NCBI RefSeq assembly: GCF_036173065.1
Contig: NZ_CP108041.1
Location: 1,860,001-1,924,000 of the forward strand
DNA from: Rhodococcus sp. NBC_00297
GTDB taxonomy: Bacteria; Actinomycetota; Actinomycetes; Mycobacteriales; Mycobacteriaceae
Direction of reading: 5' to 3'
DNA length: 64,000 nt
The notes below the pieces were generated by a model, which did no database searches, was not told where the DNA came from, and saw nothing but the letters and a program-made list of their open reading frames with translations. Position 1 is the stretch's first letter; each line of letters opens with the position of its first letter. Made by a program: the position numbers and the translations under genes. Shown here piece after piece: positions 18,463-29,047 of this stretch.

Positions 18463-19581
18463 GTGACCGACACCGTGACGACTCCGGACATCTCCCTCGG
18501 CTTCCCGGTACCCCATTCGTCCCTGCGTGACGCCATCGCCGACCTCGCCCCGGGCACCACGTTGCGCGACGGTCTCGAGCGCATCCTGCGTGGCCGCACC
18601 GGCGGACTGATCGTCCTCGGGTACGACGAACAGGTCGAGAGCATCTGCGACGGCGGCTTCGATCTCGATGTCGAGTTCGCCCCCACCCGGCTCCGCGAAC
18701 TGTCCAAGATGGACGGCGCCGTCGTGTTGTCCACCGACGGTTCGCGCATCGTCCGCGCCAACGTGCAGCTCGTCCCCGACCACACCATCCCCACGGTCGA
18801 GTCCGGTACCCGCCACCGGGCCGCCGAGCGCACCGCGATCCACACCGGCTACCCCGTGGTGTCCGTCAGCCAGTCGATGAGCATCCTCAGCGTCTACGTC
18901 GGCGGAACCCGGCACGTCATCGAGGGTTCCGCGACCATCCTGTCCCGCGCCAACCAGGCCGTGGCCACCCTCGAGCGGTACAAGGCGCGCCTCGACGAGG
19001 TCAGCCGTCAACTGTCCGTGACGGAGATCGAGGACTCGGTGACGTTGCGCGACGCGCTCACCGTCGCGCAGCGCCTCGAGATGGTCCGGCGCGTGTCCGT
19101 CGAGATCGAACAGAACGTTCTCGAGCTCGGTATCGACGGGCGCCAGCTCGCCCTGCAGCTCGAAGAACTGGTGGGCGACAACGACTCCGCGCGCCAACTC
19201 GTCGTCCGCGACTACCTCGCCGGCACCGACACACCCACCACCGCGGCCGTCGAACGCTCCCTCGCGGCACTCGACCGGCTCACCGACGTCGACCTGCTCG
19301 ACCTCACGGTGATCGCTCGTGCCTTCGGCTACCCCGGCACCATCGAGGCGCTCGACGCACCGATGAGTCCCCGCGGGTACCGGTTGCTCACCCGCGTTCC
19401 GCGGCTGCAGTTCACGCAGATCCACCGACTGGTCGGGCACTTCGGCACCCTGCAGACACTGCTGGCCGCCACCGCAGCCGACCTGCAGTCCGTCGAGGGC
19501 ATCGGTGGGCTGTGGGCCCGGCACATCAGAGAAGGCCTGTCCCGCATGGCCGAGGCCAGCATCTCGGGGCCCTTCGATTAA
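18463..19581 (+). CDS. disA: DNA integrity scanning diadenylate cyclase DisA
   Basis: A 372-residue c-di-AMP synthase. The N-terminal DAC domain has [12 protein letters not shown], the catalytic DGA motif in [10 protein letters not shown] and RHR in [13 protein letters not shown] helical linker ([23 protein letters not shown]) and a C-terminal HhH DNA-binding domain ([19 protein letters not shown]) follow. It converts two ATP to c-di-AMP and responds to branched DNA. The GTG at 18463 is chosen because GGAGGGGGAC lies directly upstream; the GTG at 18448 precedes that ribosome site. Downstream is a tandem repeat and a convergent gene. Confidence 0.95.
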   Translation: MTDTVTTPDISLGFPVPHSSLRDAIADLAPGTTLRDGLERILRGRTGGLIVLGYDEQVESICDGGFDLDVEFAPTRLRELSKMDGAVVLSTDGSRIVRANVQLVPDHTIPTVESGTRHRAAERTAIHTGYPVVSVSQSMSILSVYVGGTRHVIEGSATILSRANQAVATLERYKARLDEVSRQLSVTEIEDSVTLRDALTVAQRLEMVRRVSVEIEQNVLELGIDGRQLALQLEELVGDNDSARQLVVRDYLAGTDTPTTAAVERSLAALDRLTDVDLLDLTVIARAFGYPGTIEALDAPMSPRGYRLLTRVPRLQFTQIHRLVGHFGTLQTLLAATAADLQSVEGIGGLWARHIREGLSRMAEASISGPFD

Positions 19582-19694
19582 TCGGCCGGCCTCCGGCCTT
19601 CCCGTTCGATTGATCGGCCGGCCTCCGGCCTTCCCGTTCGACTGATCGGCCGGCTCCCGGCCTTCCCGTTCGACTAATCGGCCGGTCTTCCCGG
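19581..19694. repeat. 32-bp tandem repeat with internal hairpins between convergent genes
   Basis: Three full copies and one partial copy of a 32-bp unit start at 19581, 19613, 19645 and 19677. Each begins ATCGGCCGG and contains CTTCCCGTTCGA. The core CGGCCGG-CCT-CCGGCC can fold into a short stem. The array starts on the last base of the disA stop codon and lies between disA and a gene coming from the other side, so bidirectional termination is the simplest role. Confidence 0.75.
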
Positions 19695-19785
19695 AGGGGT
19701 TTCGTGTTCGCGCTGCGACTGCAGCACCTGCCGGAACGCGGAACTGCCGCGGGAACCGACCTCGCTGAGGCGGAACGGACGTGCG

Positions 19786-20499
19786 CTACGTGATGTTGAA
19801 CGTCTCCGGCGCGCTGCGCAGCTGGCCGAGCTGGCCGACCACGCTGTATCCGCCGGGTCCCACCGGGTTCCGCGGCGCCGCGCACCCGGGCTCGGAGGTG
19901 GTCGCGGACCACTTCACGGCGAACGGCGCCTGCTCACCGGGCTGCAGCGTGCGGATGTCGGGAGTCGTGGTGGGGAAGCAGTCGACGTTCGACCAGAGTC
20001 GCTGCCCCTCCAGCGTGTAGACCAGCACCTGCTGCAGACCCGAACCCAGATCGCGCTCGCACGCCGAGGTTCCGATGTTGGTGACGACGACGGTGAACGC
20101 CGGCTCCTGCCCCGCGGGGTAGGACGGCTGATCGGGCGAGGCCTTCACGGCGAGAGACTGATCCGCGCACTGACCGGGAGCGACGGGCGCAGAGGACGTC
20201 GTGGCGGACGTGGACGTCGCCGACGACGAGGACGCGGCGTCTCCGCCCCCGCCGCCACCACCGGAACCTCCTGCCGGAGCTGAGCCTCCGGTCGCGGACG
20301 CGTCGGGGCGGTACGTCGTGGCAGCGGACGGTGCGAGCGAGGCGGACGCCGCGGTGGACTCGGAATCCTGCGACCCGCCACCGGCGAGCGACACCACCAG
20401 CCACACCACGAGTCCGATGACCACCACTGCGCCACCGATCGCGAGCGCGCGGCGTCGCCAGTAGATCTCGGGAGGCAAGGGTCCGTTCGGCTCGAGCAC
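19786..20499 (-). CDS. Single-pass membrane protein with extracytoplasmic beta domain (Rv3587c position)
   Basis: A 237-residue protein: short cytoplasmic head (MLEPNGPLPPEIYWRRR), one transmembrane helix (ALAIGGAVVVIGLVVWLVVSLAG), a long Ser/Ala/Gly-rich linker with a seven-Gly run, and a folded C-terminal domain (CADQSLAVKASPDQPSYPAGQEPAFTVVVTNIG, then VDCFPTTTP and GCAAPRNP with four cysteines). No enzymatic motif is seen. The place between disA and the carbonic anhydrase corresponds to Rv3587c. GTG 20499 is set by TACGGT (20506-20511) exactly 6 nt upstream, predicting a leaderless mRNA. Function unknown. Confidence 0.8.
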   Translation of the reverse strand: MLEPNGPLPPEIYWRRRALAIGGAVVVIGLVVWLVVSLAGGGSQDSESTAASASLAPSAATTYRPDASATGGSAPAGGSGGGGGGGDAASSSSATSTSATTSSAPVAPGQCADQSLAVKASPDQPSYPAGQEPAFTVVVTNIGTSACERDLGSGLQQVLVYTLEGQRLWSNVDCFPTTTPDIRTLQPGEQAPFAVKWSATTSEPGCAAPRNPVGPGGYSVVGQLGQLRSAPETFNIT

Positions 20500-20505
20500 A
20501 GGTCA

Positions 20506-20511
20506 ACCGTA
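20506..20511 (-). promoter_or_regulatory. -10 element (TACGGT), leaderless membrane-protein gene
   Basis: Minus-strand TACGGT, TGACCT, then GTG at 20499. No Shine-Dalgarno is present. Confidence 0.5.
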
Positions 20512-20541
20512 TGTGCCGACGCGGTGACCGAGCGGCACCTA

Positions 20542-21234
20542 CTACGGCGTGTCGCTCGCCGTCGCTGACGAGGTGAGCAGATCACTCGCATCGGTGCGGT
20601 CGGTCGACCCCATCTCGACGTGTCCGATGTCGCCCAGCGCGCCCTGGAACTCCACCTTGCCCTCGGCCAGCTTGTACGTCAGGCCGACGATGGCGAGTTT
20701 TCCCGCGGCGACGCGCTTCTCGAGGATCGACGACCGATCGATCAGCAGCTTCCCGGTCTCGAGGACGTGGCGCGCCTCGACGTCGTCGGCGCGCGTGTAC
20801 CCCAGTCGGTGGGCGTTGAGGACGGACGGCGTGACCCGCTCGACGATGTCGCGGATGAAGCCACCGGGGACGGTGCCCTCGTCCAGCGCGTTGATGGTCG
20901 CCTTGACGGCGCCACAGCTGTCGTGGCCGAGAATGACGATCAGGGGCGCTTCGAGGACCTCGGCGCCGAACTCCAGGGAACCCAGAACGGCCGAGTCGAC
21001 GACCTGGCCGGCCGTGCGGACGACGAACATGTCGCCGAGGCCCTGGTCGAAGATGATCTCGGCTGCCACCCGGGAATCGGAGCACCCGAAGACGATCGCG
21101 GTGGGGTGTTGACCGTCGACGAGCGACGCGCGGTGATCCACCCCCTGGCTGGGATGCTCCGGGCGGCCGTCGACGAAACGGCGATTACCCTCGACGAGTG
21201 CGTTCCATGCTGAGCGGGGACTCGAATTAGGCAT
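20542..21234 (-). CDS. canB: Beta-class carbonic anhydrase
   Basis: A 230-residue enzyme interconverting CO2 and bicarbonate. Zinc ligands are visible as Cys in AIVFGCSDSRVAAE and His-x2-Cys in VILGHDSCGAVKA; the CSDSR Asp-Arg dyad is intact. The N-terminal helix SAWNALVEGNRRFVDGRPEHP and VVRTAGQVVDSAVLGSLEF are family motifs. It lies 42 bp upstream of the membrane-protein start, in the same place as canB (Rv3588c) in mycobacteria, and is divergent from mutY with a 69-bp gap. The C-terminal 20 residues are Ser/Thr-rich and probably disordered. Confidence 0.93.
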   Translation of the reverse strand: MPNSSPRSAWNALVEGNRRFVDGRPEHPSQGVDHRASLVDGQHPTAIVFGCSDSRVAAEIIFDQGLGDMFVVRTAGQVVDSAVLGSLEFGAEVLEAPLIVILGHDSCGAVKATINALDEGTVPGGFIRDIVERVTPSVLNAHRLGYTRADDVEARHVLETGKLLIDRSSILEKRVAAGKLAIVGLTYKLAEGKVEFQGALGDIGHVEMGSTDRTDASDLLTSSATASDTP

Positions 21235-21303
21235 GGCCTCATTGTTACCGAAACATGAGTCACCTGCCGGTGGCGGCCCCGACTTCCGGGAAGGATCACA
21301 GAC

Positions 21304-22176
21304 ATGGACAGCGAGGTTCTGGTCTCGTGGTACCGACGCGAGGCCAGGGATCTGCCCTGGCGCCGTAGCGGTGTCAGCGGGTGGCAGATCCTGATGAGCG
21401 AGGTGATGCTGCAGCAGACTCCGGTGGCGCGGGTCGCTCCGATCTGGGTCGAGTGGGTACAGCGATGGCCGGTGCCGTCCGCCATGGCCGCGTCATCGCG
21501 GGCCGACGTCCTGCGGGCCTGGGGCAAGCTCGGCTATCCCCGTCGCGCCGCACGCCTGCACGACTGCGCCGCCGTCCTCGCCGAGCACCACGGCGACGAG
21601 ACGCCGTCGGATGTCGAGACGCTGCTGACCCTGCCGGGTGTCGGGGCGTACACCGCGCGCGCCGTCGCCTGCTTCGCCTACGGGCAGCGGGTCCCCGTCG
21701 TCGACACCAACGTGCGGCGCGTCGTCGCCCGTGCGGTCCACGGCCGCGCCGAGCCCGGAAACCCCAGCACCACACGAGATCTCGCAGACACCGAGGCCTT
21801 GCTGCCCGAGGACGTCGCCACCGCGGCCACTCTGTCGGCGGCACTGATGGAGCTCGGCGCCGTCATCTGCACCGCACGCAATCCCGCCTGCGCGGACTGC
21901 CCGCTCCCGTCGTGCGCGTGGGTCGAGGCCGGTCGGCCGGCGCACGACGGACCGCCGAGGAAGGTGCAGAAGTTCGCCGGAACCGATCGGCAGGTGCGCG
22001 GAAAACTGATGGACGTACTGCGCTCCACGATGGGTCCGGTGGAGAAGTCCGAGCTCGATCTGGTGTGGACGACCGATCCCGGCCAACGTGACCGTGCCCT
22101 GAACTCGCTACTGGTCGACGGGCTCGTCGAGCAGACGTCCGCCGGCGCCTTCGCGCTCGCCGGGGAGGGCTCGTAG
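21304..22176 (+). CDS. mutY: A/G-specific adenine glycosylase MutY
   Basis: A 290-residue base-excision enzyme removing adenine opposite 8-oxoguanine. Catalytic Glu33 is in ILMSEVMLQQTPV, the helix-hairpin-helix is LLTLPGVGAYTARAVACFAYG, and the conserved Asp134 is in VPVVDTNVRR. The [4Fe-4S] ligands are C-x6-C-x2-C-x4-C (CTARNPACADCPLPSC); the last spacing is four rather than the usual five. The C-terminal MutT-like 8-oxoG recognition domain of E. coli MutY is absent, replaced by a short winged-helix-like tail. AAGGA precedes the ATG. Its 3' end overlaps the convergent hydrolase by 69 bp. Confidence 0.93.
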   Translation: MDSEVLVSWYRREARDLPWRRSGVSGWQILMSEVMLQQTPVARVAPIWVEWVQRWPVPSAMAASSRADVLRAWGKLGYPRRAARLHDCAAVLAEHHGDETPSDVETLLTLPGVGAYTARAVACFAYGQRVPVVDTNVRRVVARAVHGRAEPGNPSTTRDLADTEALLPEDVATAATLSAALMELGAVICTARNPACADCPLPSCAWVEAGRPAHDGPPRKVQKFAGTDRQVRGKLMDVLRSTMGPVEKSELDLVWTTDPGQRDRALNSLLVDGLVEQTSAGAFALAGEGS

Positions 22177-22896
22177 GAACGACTCGACAGCGCACCGGTA
22201 CTCCCCCGGCCGATCGTCGTGCACCAGATGCCCGGCGCCGGCGACCACCTCGTACGTCGAGTCGTGATGCAGTGCAGCCATTCTCGCCATCTGACCCGCT
22301 GGAGTGACCGTGTGCTCCGCCTCGAGCAGCAGCGCGGGAGCACGCACTGCTCGCCACTCGTCCCAGAAGTCGCGTCGTCCCCATTCGTCCGAGATCGCCG
22401 CGAACGTGTCCACGTCTCCGTGCAGGTGCAGCCCGTCCGGCGTCCGCTCGAAGGAGTCGAGGAAGTACTGCCCCGCGACGTCACCGAAGTACGCCAGAAC
22501 CGCGGCCTCGTCGGGGAACGGCTGGGGCCACGCACGGATGACGGCGGCCCACCCGTCGGAGGTGCGACCGCGGAAGTCGGGAGCCATGTCCTCGACGACG
22601 ATCCCGCGCACCCGATCCGGTTCGCGCGCCGCGAGGCACCACGCGTGGAGCGCGCCCATGGAGTGACCGATCAGGATCACGGACTCGAACGGCGCCAGCG
22701 CCTCGCGCAGCTCGTCGACGAACGCCTCGGTGGTGAGGGTCGCCGGAGCAGCACGCCCGTGTCCCGCCGCCCGGGCGGCGAGGACGTGGCCGTGCTCCCG
22801 CAACCAGGGCACCTGCCGCCGCCACGTGTCCGGGCCGCCCATCAGGCCGTGCAGCAGCACGAGGGGCACTCCGGAGCCGCCGTGGTCGTCCAGCAT
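22108..22896 (-). CDS. Alpha/beta hydrolase
   Basis: A 262-residue alpha/beta-hydrolase: PLVLLHGLMGGPDTW (oxyanion region HG), nucleophile elbow VILIGHSMGALHA, acid candidate in APALLLEAEHT, and the catalytic His in VVAGAGHLVHDDRP. Substrate unknown. The position between mutY and mhuD matches Rv3591c. TACGGT (22903-22908) lies 6 nt before the ATG, so it should be leaderless. Its last 23 codons are antisense to the end of mutY. Confidence 0.85.
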   Translation of the reverse strand: MLDDHGGSGVPLVLLHGLMGGPDTWRRQVPWLREHGHVLAARAAGHGRAAPATLTTEAFVDELREALAPFESVILIGHSMGALHAWCLAAREPDRVRGIVVEDMAPDFRGRTSDGWAAVIRAWPQPFPDEAAVLAYFGDVAGQYFLDSFERTPDGLHLHGDVDTFAAISDEWGRRDFWDEWRAVRAPALLLEAEHTVTPAGQMARMAALHHDSTYEVVAGAGHLVHDDRPGEYRCAVESFLRALPGEREGAGGRLLDEPVDQ

Positions 22897-22902
22897 CGCT
22901 CG

Positions 22903-22925
22903 ACCGTAACCGTCGCAGGTAGCCT
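22903..22925. promoter_or_regulatory. Divergent pair of leaderless -10 elements (hydrolase and mhuD)
   Basis: The two start codons are only 36 bp apart. Minus strand: TACGGT (22903-22908), 6 nt, ATG 22896. Plus strand: TAGCCT (22920-22925), 7 nt, ATG 22933. The -10 boxes are 11 bp apart, so the two -35 regions lie over the opposing gene and polymerases should compete. Confidence 0.55.
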
Positions 22926-22932
22926 CGGGTCC

Positions 22933-23259
22933 ATGCCAGTGGTCAAGATCAACGCCATCGAGGTGCCCGAGGGCGCCGGCCCCGAACTCGAGAAGCGCTT
23001 CGCCGCCCGCGCCGGATCGGTCGACGGCTCACCCGGTTTCCTCGGTTTCCAGTTGCTCCGCCCGGTCAAGGGCGAGAGCCGCTACTTCGTCGTCACGCAG
23101 TGGGAGGACGAGGAGTCGTTCCAGGCCTGGTCGGGTGGACCGGCTCGCGAGGCCCATTCCGGTGAGCGGGCGAAGCCGGTCGCCTCGGGTGCCTCGTTGC
23201 TGGAGTTCGACGTCGTCCTGGACGTTCCGGCCCGTCGAGACGGACCGGCCGACCGGTAA
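22933..23259 (+). CDS. mhuD: Heme-degrading monooxygenase MhuD
   Basis: A 108-residue ABM-fold protein beginning MPVVKINAIEVPEGAGPELE, nearly the same as mycobacterial MhuD from memory. The key residues are in the same numbers: Asn7, Trp66 (FQAWSGG) and heme ligand His75 (REAHSG). It would degrade heme to mycobilin-type products and release iron without carbon monoxide. The ATG at 22933 follows a leaderless -10. The gene for the LpqF-like lipoprotein begins 83 bp downstream. Confidence 0.93.
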   Translation: MPVVKINAIEVPEGAGPELEKRFAARAGSVDGSPGFLGFQLLRPVKGESRYFVVTQWEDEESFQAWSGGPAREAHSGERAKPVASGASLLEFDVVLDVPARRDGPADR

Positions 23260-23342
23260 ACCCGGACATGGCTGTAGGTAAGGTCGGTTCTTCACGGCAG
23301 TTCGAGCCACAGCAGTTCGAGCGGGAACGAGGTCGGCGACAC

Positions 23343-24758
23343 ATGCCCACGTCACGCAGGTACGCCATTCTGGCCGCTGCCGTCACCGCGACTCTCACGC
23401 TCGCCGGATGCTCCGCAGGCGTCGATCCGCTGCTCGAGTCGGGAGCCGCGCGCGGCGACGGATCCACGACGGAACCCGCCGACACGACCGCTGCCCCGGC
23501 CGCCGGCGCGCCGATCACGGCGGTCACCGACACCGTCCTCGGTTGGATCACGACGCCGGACCCCACCACGCTCGACCCGGCCGCGATCGACTCCTTCGCG
23601 GCGCCCGAGCTGGCGCAGGCACTGGCTCAGGTCGGCGGGCTGCTCGGTCCCGTCGCGCAGATCCTGGCGAGTGGACCCCTCACCGTGGGCGAACGGACCG
23701 AGGACGGCCTCGAGTCCACCGTGCAACTGAGCACCGGCCGGAACGCGCCCGTGACGCTGCGACTGCGCGCCACCGAGGACGGCCTGCTGTCCGGGATCCA
23801 GGCTCTGCCCGACACCGAGGGCGTCGACTCCTTCGCCTCGTCGGACGCCGCGCTCACCGCTCTCGGTGCCCGCACGTCCTACGTCGCCTCCCGCGTCACC
23901 GACGGCACCTGTACTCCCGTTCACAGCCTGAACGCGGACGACTCCCTGCCGCTCGCCTCCGTCGCGAAGCTGTACGTGCTCGGCGCGGTCGCGCGGGCCG
24001 TCGACAACGGGACGCTGTCGTGGGACGAGCAGTTGACCGTGACCGACGCACGCAAGTCGGCCCCGTCGGGACAGTTGCAGTTCGCTCCCGAGGGAACACC
24101 GGTGACGGTGCGCGAGGCGACCGACGCGATGATCGCGATCAGCGACAACACGGCCACCGATCTGCTGATGGATCGCATCGGACGGGACGCGGTCGAGTCC
24201 GAGGTCACCATCATGGGCGCCGCGAATCCTGCGGCGCTGACGCCCTTTCCGACGACACGCGAGTTCTTCGTGCTCGGGTGGGGACGGCCGGACCTGCGGG
24301 CGCAGTGGCGCGACGCCGACACGCAGACCCGCCGCGACATCCTGGCCGGTATCGAGAATCGCACCATCGACAGCGAACCCGTCGATCCGGTGACCGCCGA
24401 CCTCGACTACCAGGGCATCGCGACGAGGCCCGGTACGCCGGACGGAGTCGAGTGGTTCGGCAGCGCGAACGACATCTGCCGCGCGTACGCGGCGTTGATC
24501 ACGGGTCCGCAGATCGACGTCGTGCGCCAGGTCCTCGCGCTGAACCCCGGCGCCGAGGTCGATCCCGCTCGCTGGCCGTACGTCGCCTACAAGAACGGCA
24601 ACGCCGCGGGCGACGTGTCCGGGTCGTGGTTGCTGACGGATGCGACGGGCCAGGACTGGGTGGTGGCCACCCAACTGCAGTCCGACGAGGCGATCGGCCC
24701 CCTGGACAACGCCTACGCGTTCGCCGTCGTCCAGGGGACGTTCGAGCTGTTGCGTTAG
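23343..24758 (+). CDS. lpqF: LpqF-type beta-lactamase-fold lipoprotein
   Basis: A 471-residue lipoprotein with signal RRYAILAAAVTATLTLAGC (lipobox LAGC). After a roughly 150-residue N-terminal domain comes a class A beta-lactamase/transpeptidase-like fold: LPLASVAKLYVLGAV gives the SxxK motif and IAISDNTATDLLMD the SDN motif; the third motif is not a clear KTG (YVAYKNGN). Members in this place (LpqF, Rv3593) are of unknown activity. ATG at 23343 directly precedes the signal; the frame to 23268 is upstream noise. It ends overlapping the convergent OsmC gene by 4 bp. Confidence 0.82.
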   Translation: MPTSRRYAILAAAVTATLTLAGCSAGVDPLLESGAARGDGSTTEPADTTAAPAAGAPITAVTDTVLGWITTPDPTTLDPAAIDSFAAPELAQALAQVGGLLGPVAQILASGPLTVGERTEDGLESTVQLSTGRNAPVTLRLRATEDGLLSGIQALPDTEGVDSFASSDAALTALGARTSYVASRVTDGTCTPVHSLNADDSLPLASVAKLYVLGAVARAVDNGTLSWDEQLTVTDARKSAPSGQLQFAPEGTPVTVREATDAMIAISDNTATDLLMDRIGRDAVESEVTIMGAANPAALTPFPTTREFFVLGWGRPDLRAQWRDADTQTRRDILAGIENRTIDSEPVDPVTADLDYQGIATRPGTPDGVEWFGSANDICRAYAALITGPQIDVVRQVLALNPGAEVDPARWPYVAYKNGNAAGDVSGSWLLTDATGQDWVVATQLQSDEAIGPLDNAYAFAVVQGTFELLR

Positions 24759-25192
24759 CTCTCGAGAGCGGCGTCGAGCGTGATCTCGACGCCCGTCAGG
24801 GCCTTGCTCACCGGGCAGGTCTCCTTGGCGTTCTGCGCTGCCTTCGCGAAGCCGTCGGCGTCCAGACCGTCGACCTCACCGCGCACCGTGATCGTGATGC
24901 CGGTCAGCTTGAAGCCGACCTCGTCCGGTCCGAGCGACACCTCGGCGGTGACGTCGAGGCTCTGCGGAGTGCCACCGGCCTCGGCGATGACGGCCGAGAG
25001 CTGCATGGCGTAGCAGGACGAGTGCGCTGCGGCGATGAGCTCCTCGGGGCTGGTGGTGCCGCCCGCGTCGTCCGCCGCACGCTTGGGGAACGACACGTCG
25101 TACGTGCCGACCTTCGAGCTGGAGAGCTCGACCTGTCCCGAGCCTTCCTCGAGTGAACCGTTCCATGCTGTCCGTGCTGTACGAGTAGGCAT
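24755..25192 (-). CDS. OsmC-family peroxiredoxin
   Basis: A 145-residue thiol peroxidase. The two active cysteines are in AAAHSSCYAMQLSAVI (peroxidatic) and AKETCPVSKAL (resolving), with TTSPEELIAAAHSSC the standard family motif; the N-terminal Arg in MPTRTARTAW is typical. It reduces organic hydroperoxides, usually with lipoyl partners. Convergent with lpqF; the VOC gene lies upstream in the same direction, 76 bp away. Confidence 0.92.
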   Translation of the reverse strand: MPTRTARTAWNGSLEEGSGQVELSSSKVGTYDVSFPKRAADDAGGTTSPEELIAAAHSSCYAMQLSAVIAEAGGTPQSLDVTAEVSLGPDEVGFKLTGITITVRGEVDGLDADGFAKAAQNAKETCPVSKALTGVEITLDAALES

Positions 25193-25268
25193 CAGCCATC
25201 CTTGTCGCTGGGGAACTCTTGACTCGTTCAGAGTATCCAGCGGCTGTCGACTTCGAACCGATGCCAGG

Positions 25269-26021
25269 TCAGACGCTCGGGTCGACGGCGATCACCGCAA
25301 GGACGTTGCCGGACGGGTCGGTGAACCACGCGATGTCCGGGCCGTTCCCCCGCATGACACCCTTGTCGTCCTGCGGTGCCCCGTCGTATCGGACGAACTC
25401 GACACCTCGCGCTGTGAGGTCGGCGACCGTGGCGTCGATGTCACGCGTCGGGATGTTCAGCACGGTGTGCGTGGCCGGTACGTGATCCGGCTTGGGGTAG
25501 GCGAGCATGCTGGTGCGTCGGTCGATGCGAATCCAGGAAGTACCCATCTCGGACGGCAGTACGCGCATGCCCAGGACATTGCGGTAGAAGCGCGTGGTGT
25601 CCTCCATGTCTCGGACCGCGATGCCGGAGAACGGCGTCGTCGGAGCGCCCATCTGCGCTTCCATCTCGTCCCGCAGACGGACCAGCTGGATCCAGTTGCC
25701 GTCGGGATCCTTCGCGGTGGCGAACAGGTCCCCGTCGCGGCTCTCGAGGGGACTCACCCACTCGCCGCCGAGCGCGTCGATTCGACCGGCGACCGCCTCC
25801 GGGTCGTCCGGTTCCACGTTCAGGACGACGCGCGCACCCTCTCGATTCGGGCCCGTCACGTCGTCACGCTTGTCGAACATGACGAAGAAGCCGTCGAGGT
25901 CGATCACGGTGTACGGGCCCATCGACATCGGCGGCGCCTCGCACACCTCCCCGTACCACCGGGCGAGCGCTTCGGGATCGGGGCTGGACAGGAGCATCGA
26001 GTTCACGGTTGCAGTAGCCAT
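25269..26021 (-). CDS. VOC (glyoxalase/bleomycin-resistance) superfamily protein, two domains
   Basis: A 250-residue protein made of two vicinal-oxygen-chelate modules. The first spans about residues 1-115 (NSMLLSSPDPEALARWYGEV to DPDGNWIQLVRL) and the second about 130-250 (FSGIAVRDMEDTTRFYRNVLGM to DPSGNVLAVIAVDP). VOC proteins bind metals or ligands and include dioxygenases, isomerases and antibiotic-binding proteins; nothing here fixes the substrate. It lies downstream of clpC but behind a strong terminator hairpin, so it is probably separately transcribed. Confidence 0.82.
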   Translation of the reverse strand: MATATVNSMLLSSPDPEALARWYGEVCEAPPMSMGPYTVIDLDGFFVMFDKRDDVTGPNREGARVVLNVEPDDPEAVAGRIDALGGEWVSPLESRDGDLFATAKDPDGNWIQLVRLRDEMEAQMGAPTTPFSGIAVRDMEDTTRFYRNVLGMRVLPSEMGTSWIRIDRRTSMLAYPKPDHVPATHTVLNIPTRDIDATVADLTARGVEFVRYDGAPQDDKGVMRGNGPDIAWFTDPSGNVLAVIAVDPSV

Positions 26022-26078
26022 ACCGGTACAGACCGGGCGGTGCGGCCGAACTCATCGCGAGAGACACCACGAACGCAG

Positions 26079-26110
26079 AACGGGCGAGACCCGTGAGGGT
26101 CCCGCCCGTT
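26079..26110 (-). terminator. Terminator hairpin downstream of clpC
   Basis: Eight pairs (AACGGGCG/CGCCCGTT), one A-C mismatch, then five pairs (GACCC/GGGTC) around a GTGA loop. It begins 15 bp past the clpC stop. No long U-run follows, as is common in high-GC actinobacteria. Confidence 0.75.
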
Positions 26111-26124
26111 GCCGTGCGTACGTA

Positions 26125-28659
<2,535 letters not shown>

Positions 28660-28906
28660 CGCTCTCCCTCACACTGATGACGGGGCAGGCGTCGGACCCT
28701 CTAGTCCGAACCTCGAGCCCGACTCTCACTCTAGTTGCCGTGACCTTCGAGTGCCGCTCCGCCGGGGAAGTTCATCCGACGGCGAACGGTGGCTCCCACG
28801 CCCTCGGCGCGTCCATCGGGACGACACCGGCACCCTTGTATGCAGTCACAACGCACGACACCGGAGATTCGTTACCACGAGCGACAGCGGATTCACCGTT
28901 CCCGCC

Positions 28907-28921
28907 TTCGCCCGCAGCGAA
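28907..28921 (-). promoter_or_regulatory. ClgR-box-like palindrome upstream of clpC
   Basis: TTCGC-CCGCA-GCGAA is a 5-bp inverted repeat with a 5-bp centre, close to the CGC-N5-GCG core bound by ClgR at clp genes in Corynebacterium. It differs from that consensus in the centre base. It lies about 250 bp from the clpC start, so it would need a promoter further upstream than the TAGAGT box; TACAAG at 28833-28838 (minus strand) is one possibility. Confidence 0.35.
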
Positions 28922-28995
28922 CGGCCTACTCCTGATCGGCACCCACGGCAATGGGTCGGCGTGATGAGACGTGACGGACATTCCGCCCATCCATT

Positions 28996-29031
28996 GGAGT
29001 TATTGTCATTCAATCGAATGACAATGACTCC
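28996..29031 (-). terminator. 16-bp perfect hairpin after lsr2
   Basis: Arms at 28996-29011 and 29016-29031 pair over all 16 positions (one G-U) around a 4-nt loop AATC. It starts 17 bp past the lsr2 stop. It is unusually AT-rich for this genome (ATTGTCATTC core), and no U-run follows on the minus strand, so it may be a terminator or a protein-binding palindrome. Confidence 0.65.
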
Positions 29032-29047
29032 GACAGACAGGACAGAA

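Larger units (their letters stand above)
28660..29047. other. 388-bp intergenic region between clpC and lsr2
   Basis: No credible gene is seen here. On the minus strand TAGAGT (28728-28733) is a possible clpC -10, with no clear -35. Further up are a palindrome like a ClgR box (28907-28921) and the hairpin after lsr2 (28996-29031). The remaining sequence shows nothing I recognise. Confidence 0.6.

Noticed and set aside
22108..22176. The 69-bp antisense overlap of mutY and the hydrolase as a sign of a wrong frame
   Set aside because: Both ends are short tails after all catalytic motifs. Overlapping convergent 3' ends are common in this window (4-18 bp elsewhere), so both genes were kept.
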